Of a stretch of 64,000 bases of DNA, positions 60,511 to 64,000 are shown piece by piece. This stretch comes from Bordetella genomosp. 8. Its GTDB lineage: Bacteria > Pseudomonadota > Gammaproteobacteria > Burkholderiales > Burkholderiaceae_B. The stretch covers positions 1,488,001-1,552,000 of the forward strand of contig NZ_CP021108.1 of NCBI RefSeq assembly GCF_002119685.1, in the 5' to 3' direction. The notes beneath the pieces are model-generated. The model saw only the letters and a list, made by a program, of their open reading frames with translations, searched no databases and was not told the DNA's origin. The translations under genes were made by a program, and so were the position numbers. Position 1 is the first letter of the stretch. Each line of letters begins with the position of its first letter.

Positions 60511-61952
60511 TCGAAACGACGCAATGCGATTTGCTGGTGGTGGGCGCCGGTCCCGCCGGGCTGGCCGCGGCCACCACGGCCGCCCGGCTGGGCGTGGACA
60601 CCGTGCTGCTGGACGAACAGCCCGCGCCGGGTGGGCAGATCTACCGCGCCATCACCACCACGCCGGTCACCGATCGCGCCGTGCTGGGGCCGGACTATTG
60701 GCACGGCGCCACGCTGGTCGAGCCGTTCAGGCAATCGGGCGCGCGCTATGTGCCGGGCGCGACCGTGTGGGCGGTGGCCGAGCGGACCGCGCCCGAGCCG
60801 GCGCTCGGCTTCGAGGTCGCATATTCGGTGGCGGGCGAGGCGCGCATCGTGTATGCGCGGCGCCTGTTGCTGGCGACCGGTGCGCAGGAACGCCCCTTCC
60901 CGATCCCGGGCTGGACGCTGCCGGGCGTCATCACCGCTGGCGCGGCGCAGATCCTGCTGAAGTCGGCCGGCGTGGTGCCGGCCGACCGTACCGTGCTGGC
61001 CGGCTGCGGTCCGCTGCTGTACCTGGTGGCCTGGCAGTACCTGAACGCCGGGGTGAAGGTCGACGCGCTGCTCGAAACCACGCCGCCCGGCCGCCTGCGC
61101 GAGGCCTTGCCGAAGGTATGGGACTTCCTGCGTTCTCCCTACCTGGGCAAGGGACTGTCGCTGCTGCGCGCGGTGAAGGCGGCGATACCCATCGTCAAGG
61201 GCGTGACGGCGCTGGAGGCGCTGGGCCAGGACAAGCTGGAAAGCGTGCGCTACACCACCGCGGCGGGGAAAACCGAGACGCTGCCCGCGCAGCAATTGAT
61301 GCTGCACCAGGGCGTCGTGCCCAACGTCAACCTGTCGCGCGCCATCGGCGCCGAGCATCGCTGGAACGCCGCGCTGGATTGCTGGGAGCCGGACGTGGAC
61401 GACTGGGGTTTGACCTCGGTGGACGGCGTCGGCATGGCGGGCGACGGCGCCGGCATCGCCGGTGCGCTGGCGGCCGAGCAGCGCGGCCGGCTGGTGGCAT
61501 TGCAGGCGGCGCACCTGCTGGGCCGCATCGACACGGCGCGGCGCGATCGCGACGCCGCCGCGCCGCGCGCGGCGCTGGCGCGGGCGGTGCGCGGACGCGA
61601 ATTCTTCGATGTCTTGTACAAGGCCCCGGAGACCTTCCGCCGTCCCACCGGCGACACCATCGTCTGCCGCTGCGAGGAAGTGACCGCGGCGCAGGTGCGC
61701 GAGACCGTCAAGCTCGGCTGCAGCGGCCCGAATCAGATGAAGGCTTTCCTGCGCTGCGGCATGGGACCGTGCCAGGGCCGCTTCTGCGGCCTGACGGTGT
61801 CGGAGATCATCGCCGCGGAACGCGGCGTGCCGGTGCCGGAAGTCGGCTACTACCGCCTGCGCTTCCCGACCAAGCCGCTGACGCTGGGCGAGCTGGCGTC
61901 GCTGCCGCAAACCGACGAGTCCCGCCAGGCAGTGGTGCGCCTGAAGAAATAG
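60507..61952 (+). CDS. FAD/NAD(P) oxidoreductase alpha-like subunit with BFD-type [2Fe-2S] domain
   Basis: This 481-residue protein has FAD motif VVGAGPAGLAAATTAARLGV and DEQPAPGGQIYRAI. The middle contains LLLATGAQERPFPIPGWTLP. The C-terminus has a BFD-like [2Fe-2S] set, VCRCEEVT and CGMGPCQGRFCGL. Architecture matches HcnB/opine oxidase alpha. ATG 60507 overlaps the small-subunit stop. It is expected to carry electrons onward from the catalytic subunit. Confidence 0.92.
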   Translation: MIETTQCDLLVVGAGPAGLAAATTAARLGVDTVLLDEQPAPGGQIYRAITTTPVTDRAVLGPDYWHGATLVEPFRQSGARYVPGATVWAVAERTAPEPALGFEVAYSVAGEARIVYARRLLLATGAQERPFPIPGWTLPGVITAGAAQILLKSAGVVPADRTVLAGCGPLLYLVAWQYLNAGVKVDALLETTPPGRLREALPKVWDFLRSPYLGKGLSLLRAVKAAIPIVKGVTALEALGQDKLESVRYTTAAGKTETLPAQQLMLHQGVVPNVNLSRAIGAEHRWNAALDCWEPDVDDWGLTSVDGVGMAGDGAGIAGALAAEQRGRLVALQAAHLLGRIDTARRDRDAAAPRAALARAVRGREFFDVLYKAPETFRRPTGDTIVCRCEEVTAAQVRETVKLGCSGPNQMKAFLRCGMGPCQGRFCGLTVSEIIAAERGVPVPEVGYYRLRFPTKPLTLGELASLPQTDESRQAVVRLKK

Positions 61953-61961
61953 GAGGCCGCC

Positions 61962-63125
61962 ATGACCGACGCCTCCGGTTCGGCCGCCGTCATCATCATC
62001 GGTGGCGGCCTGCACGGCAGTTCGGCGGCGCTGCACCTGGCGCGCGCCGGCGTGCCGGCGCTGGTGATCGAGAAGAACTACGTCGGCCGCCATGCCTCGG
62101 GCGTGAACGCGGGCGGCGTGCGCACGCTGGCGCGCAACCTGGCCGAAGTGCCGCTGGCGCTGGCCTCGCGCGAGCTCTGGTATCGCATCGGCGAGCTGGT
62201 CGATGACGATTGCGGCTTCGAACAGCACGGGCAGGTACGCGTCGCCGAAAACGAAGCCGACGCGGCGACGCTGCGCGAGCGCCTGGCGACGATGCAGGCG
62301 CATGGCTACACCCATGAACAATGGATCGCCCGCGATGAATTGCTTGCAATGATTCCCGCCCTGGCGCCCACGGTGCATGGCGGATTGATCGCGCGCGAGG
62401 ATGCCGCCGCCGATCCCTACCGCACCACCATGGCGTTCCGCCGCAAGGCCGCCAGCCTGGGCGCGCGTTTCCTGGAGGGCGTGCGCGTGCTGCGCAGCTC
62501 GCACGAGCGGGGACAGTGGCGGGTCGAGACGGACGCGGGCGTATATACCGCGCCGCAGGTGCTCAACTGCGCCGGCGCCTGGGCCGACCGCATCGCCGCC
62601 GAATGGGGCGAGGCGGTGCCGCTGGCCCCGATCAGCCCGATGATGCTGGTGACCCTGCGCATGGACCATTTCCTGGATGCGGTAGTGCTGGGAACCGGCC
62701 GTCCGCTGTCGTTCAAGCAGCGCGCCAACGGCACCGTGCTGATCGGCGGTGGCCGCCGCGCCTGGGTCGACCGCGACGCGGAATGGACCGAACTGGATTT
62801 CCACTCGCTGGCCGAGGGCGCACGCACGGTGTGCGACCTGTTTCCGCATATGCGCCAGGCGGTCGTGAATCGCGGCTGGGCCGGCATCGAGGCCGCCATG
62901 CCCGACGAGATTCCCGTCATCGGCCGCAGCAGCCGTTACGACAGCGCCTTCCACGCCTTCGGTTTTTCGGCGCATGGCTTCGAACTGGGGCCGATCGTCG
63001 GCCGCATCATGGCCGACCTGATCACCACCGGCGCGACCGATCTGCCGATCGCGCCGTTCTCCATCGATCGGTTCACTGGGCCCTCCGGTGCACCACTTTC
63101 CATTTCCAAGGAGCGTCATCCATGA
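61962..63125 (+). CDS. FAD-dependent oxidoreductase, DAO family (second copy in operon)
   Basis: This 387-residue flavoprotein has IIIGGGLHGSSAALHLARAG and GRHASGVNAGGVRTLARN. Later segments are RPLSFKQRANGTVLIGGGRR and GFSAHGFELGPIVGRIMADL. It is a sarcosine/glycine-oxidase-like relative of the subunit encoded at 59061 but clearly distinct. The stop overlaps the RidA gene. It may oxidise the next intermediate, or replace the first subunit with a different substrate range. Confidence 0.9.
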   Translation: MTDASGSAAVIIIGGGLHGSSAALHLARAGVPALVIEKNYVGRHASGVNAGGVRTLARNLAEVPLALASRELWYRIGELVDDDCGFEQHGQVRVAENEADAATLRERLATMQAHGYTHEQWIARDELLAMIPALAPTVHGGLIAREDAAADPYRTTMAFRRKAASLGARFLEGVRVLRSSHERGQWRVETDAGVYTAPQVLNCAGAWADRIAAEWGEAVPLAPISPMMLVTLRMDHFLDAVVLGTGRPLSFKQRANGTVLIGGGRRAWVDRDAEWTELDFHSLAEGARTVCDLFPHMRQAVVNRGWAGIEAAMPDEIPVIGRSSRYDSAFHAFGFSAHGFELGPIVGRIMADLITTGATDLPIAPFSIDRFTGPSGAPLSISKERHP

Positions 63126-63475
63126 CTGATATCGTGCGCAAGGATTCCAATCAACGCCTGAGCCGTATCGTGATCCACGGCGATACCGTATACCTGGCGG
63201 GCATGACTTCTTCCGCCCAGGGCGGCATCGTCGCCCAGACGCGCGACGTGCTGGCCAAGATCGACGACTGTCTGGCGCAGGCCGGTACGGACAAGGCGCG
63301 GCTGCTGTCGGTACAGATCTGGCTCAAGGACATCGAGCGCGATTTCGCCGGCATGAATCAGGTATGGGCCGAATGGGCGCCGGCCGATGCGCTGCCGACG
63401 CGGGCGACCTGCGAGGCGAAACTGGCCTCGCCCGATCTGCTGGTGGAGATCATCGTCACGGCCGCCAGGCGCTAG
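63122..63475 (+). CDS. RidA-family protein
   Basis: This 117-residue RidA/YjgF protein has RIVIHGDTVYLAGMTS, then VQIWLKDIERDFAGMNQVWA and the substrate-Arg region PTRATCEAKLASPDLLVEI. It hydrolyses reactive imine or enamine intermediates, which the flavin amine oxidases upstream would make. ATG overlaps the oxidase stop by four bases. The position in the operon fits such a detoxifying or processing role. Confidence 0.93.
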   Translation: MTDIVRKDSNQRLSRIVIHGDTVYLAGMTSSAQGGIVAQTRDVLAKIDDCLAQAGTDKARLLSVQIWLKDIERDFAGMNQVWAEWAPADALPTRATCEAKLASPDLLVEIIVTAARR

Positions 63476-63583
63476 CGCCATTAAGCATCCTTGAACGCCC
63501 GCTTAGAAAACTTGAACTGGACGCGGGTGCCGTCGCCTTCCTAGACTGCCGTCATTCGAGAATAACGACAGGCTGGAGACGAG

Positions 63584-64000
63584 GTGCTGAGTAAAGTGCT
63601 GGACAATGTCCGGGTGTTGGACCTGTCGCGTATCCTGGCGGGTCCGTGGTGCACCCAGAACCTGGCCGACCTGGGCGCGGAAGTGATCAAGGTCGAGCGG
63701 CCCGGGCAGGGCGACGACACGCGCAAGTGGGGGCCGCCGTACCTGCGTTCGACCGACGGCGCCGACACCTTCTCGGCCTACTTCACCTGCTGCAACCGCA
63801 ACAAGCAATCCATCTGCCTGGATTTCGCCGACGCCGGTGACCGCGATACGCTGCTCGCGCTGGTGCGCGGCACCGACGTCCTGGTGGAGAACTACAAGGC
63901 GGGCACCCTGGCCCGCTACGGCCTGGACTATGCCACCCTGAAGTCGATCAAGCCCGACCTGATCTATCTGTCGATCACCGGCTATGGCCAGGATGGCCCC
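63584..64000 (+). CDS. CoA-transferase, CaiB/BaiF family III (3' end beyond window)
   Basis: The first 139 residues are visible: VLDNVRVLDLSRILAGPWCT, LADLGAEVIKVERPG, then CCNRNKQSICLDFAD and LVRGTDVLVENYKAGTLARY, all type III CoA-transferase signatures. The frame is open to the right edge. GTG 63584 follows GGAGACGAG. It lies 108 bp after the RidA gene and may be co-transcribed, activating a carboxylate product as a CoA thioester. Confidence 0.93.
   Translation, partial: MLSKVLDNVRVLDLSRILAGPWCTQNLADLGAEVIKVERPGQGDDTRKWGPPYLRSTDGADTFSAYFTCCNRNKQSICLDFADAGDRDTLLALVRGTDVLVENYKAGTLARYGLDYATLKSIKPDLIYLSITGYGQDGP

Noticed and set aside
60396..63119. Open frame of 907 codons on the minus strand opposite the oxidase genes
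   Set aside because: Antisense to three well-supported overlapping genes, with composition typical of a GC-rich shadow frame.

Overview
The window is a chromosomal segment of a GC-rich betaproteobacterium. It most resembles the Alcaligenaceae (Bordetella/Achromobacter group). The clues are two Bug-type solute receptors of tripartite tricarboxylate transporters, dense catabolic operons with LysR/GntR/TetR regulators, a nitrite/sulfite reductase followed by an overlapping DUF934 gene, and an HU protein carrying an Ala/Lys-rich histone H1-like arm. The species assignment is inference. No phage, insertion sequence, integrase or CRISPR array was seen. Two tRNA genes (Arg-TCT and His-GTG) are present and intact.

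Layout. 1-4480: an MBL-fold hydrolase (cut by the left edge), a solute-binding-like protein, a LysR regulator divergent from a Bug receptor, and a D-2-hydroxyacid dehydrogenase. 4555-6801: a GNAT acetyltransferase and a three-gene unit of secreted COG4315 protein, ECF sigma factor and anti-sigma factor. 6933-15776: a GntR/FCD regulator divergent from a catabolic operon made of a complete branched-chain-type ABC importer, a DAO-family oxidase, an amidohydrolase and a DapA-like aldolase. 15739-21641: an unknown helical protein, a DHA2 exporter, a DUF3857/transglutaminase protein and phospholipase A. 21984-28569: tRNA-Arg, an Lhr-like helicase with PdeM, CsbD, GlgX and a small unknown protein. 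28601-37713: a TetR/GlcG/Bug operon divergent from an LVIVD-repeat protein with a G3E (CobW) GTPase, followed by genes that look like oxidative degradation of a sugar acid or lactone. 38057-38970: two small unknown proteins. 39006-41271: siroheme nitrite/sulfite reductase with DUF934. 41620-42069: the HU-H1 chimera.

42288-51232 is a nitrate-assimilation locus. It holds the nitrate ABC importer, a NirB-like FAD reductase without a siroheme domain, assimilatory nitrate reductase and SUMT (siroheme synthesis). Divergent from it is nasT, an ANTAR antiterminator. Its 121-nt leader reads directly as a textbook ANTAR switch: a sigma-54 promoter, two hexaloop hairpins with A1 and G4, and an 18-bp terminator with nine U residues whose 5' arm overlaps the second hairpin.

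51240-64000: cardiolipin synthase, tRNA-His, an exported alpha/beta hydrolase, and a GntR/UTRA regulator facing a long operon. That operon encodes a polyamine-type ABC importer, a three-subunit amine/opine (or hydroxyproline-type) dehydrogenase, a second DAO-family oxidase and a RidA protein; a CoA-transferase gene (cut by the right edge) follows. The regulator's operator is visible as a near-perfect 30-bp palindrome plus a third copy of its core. Overall the window is a generalist's catabolic and nitrogen-scavenging island, with several regulatory sites readable from the DNA.
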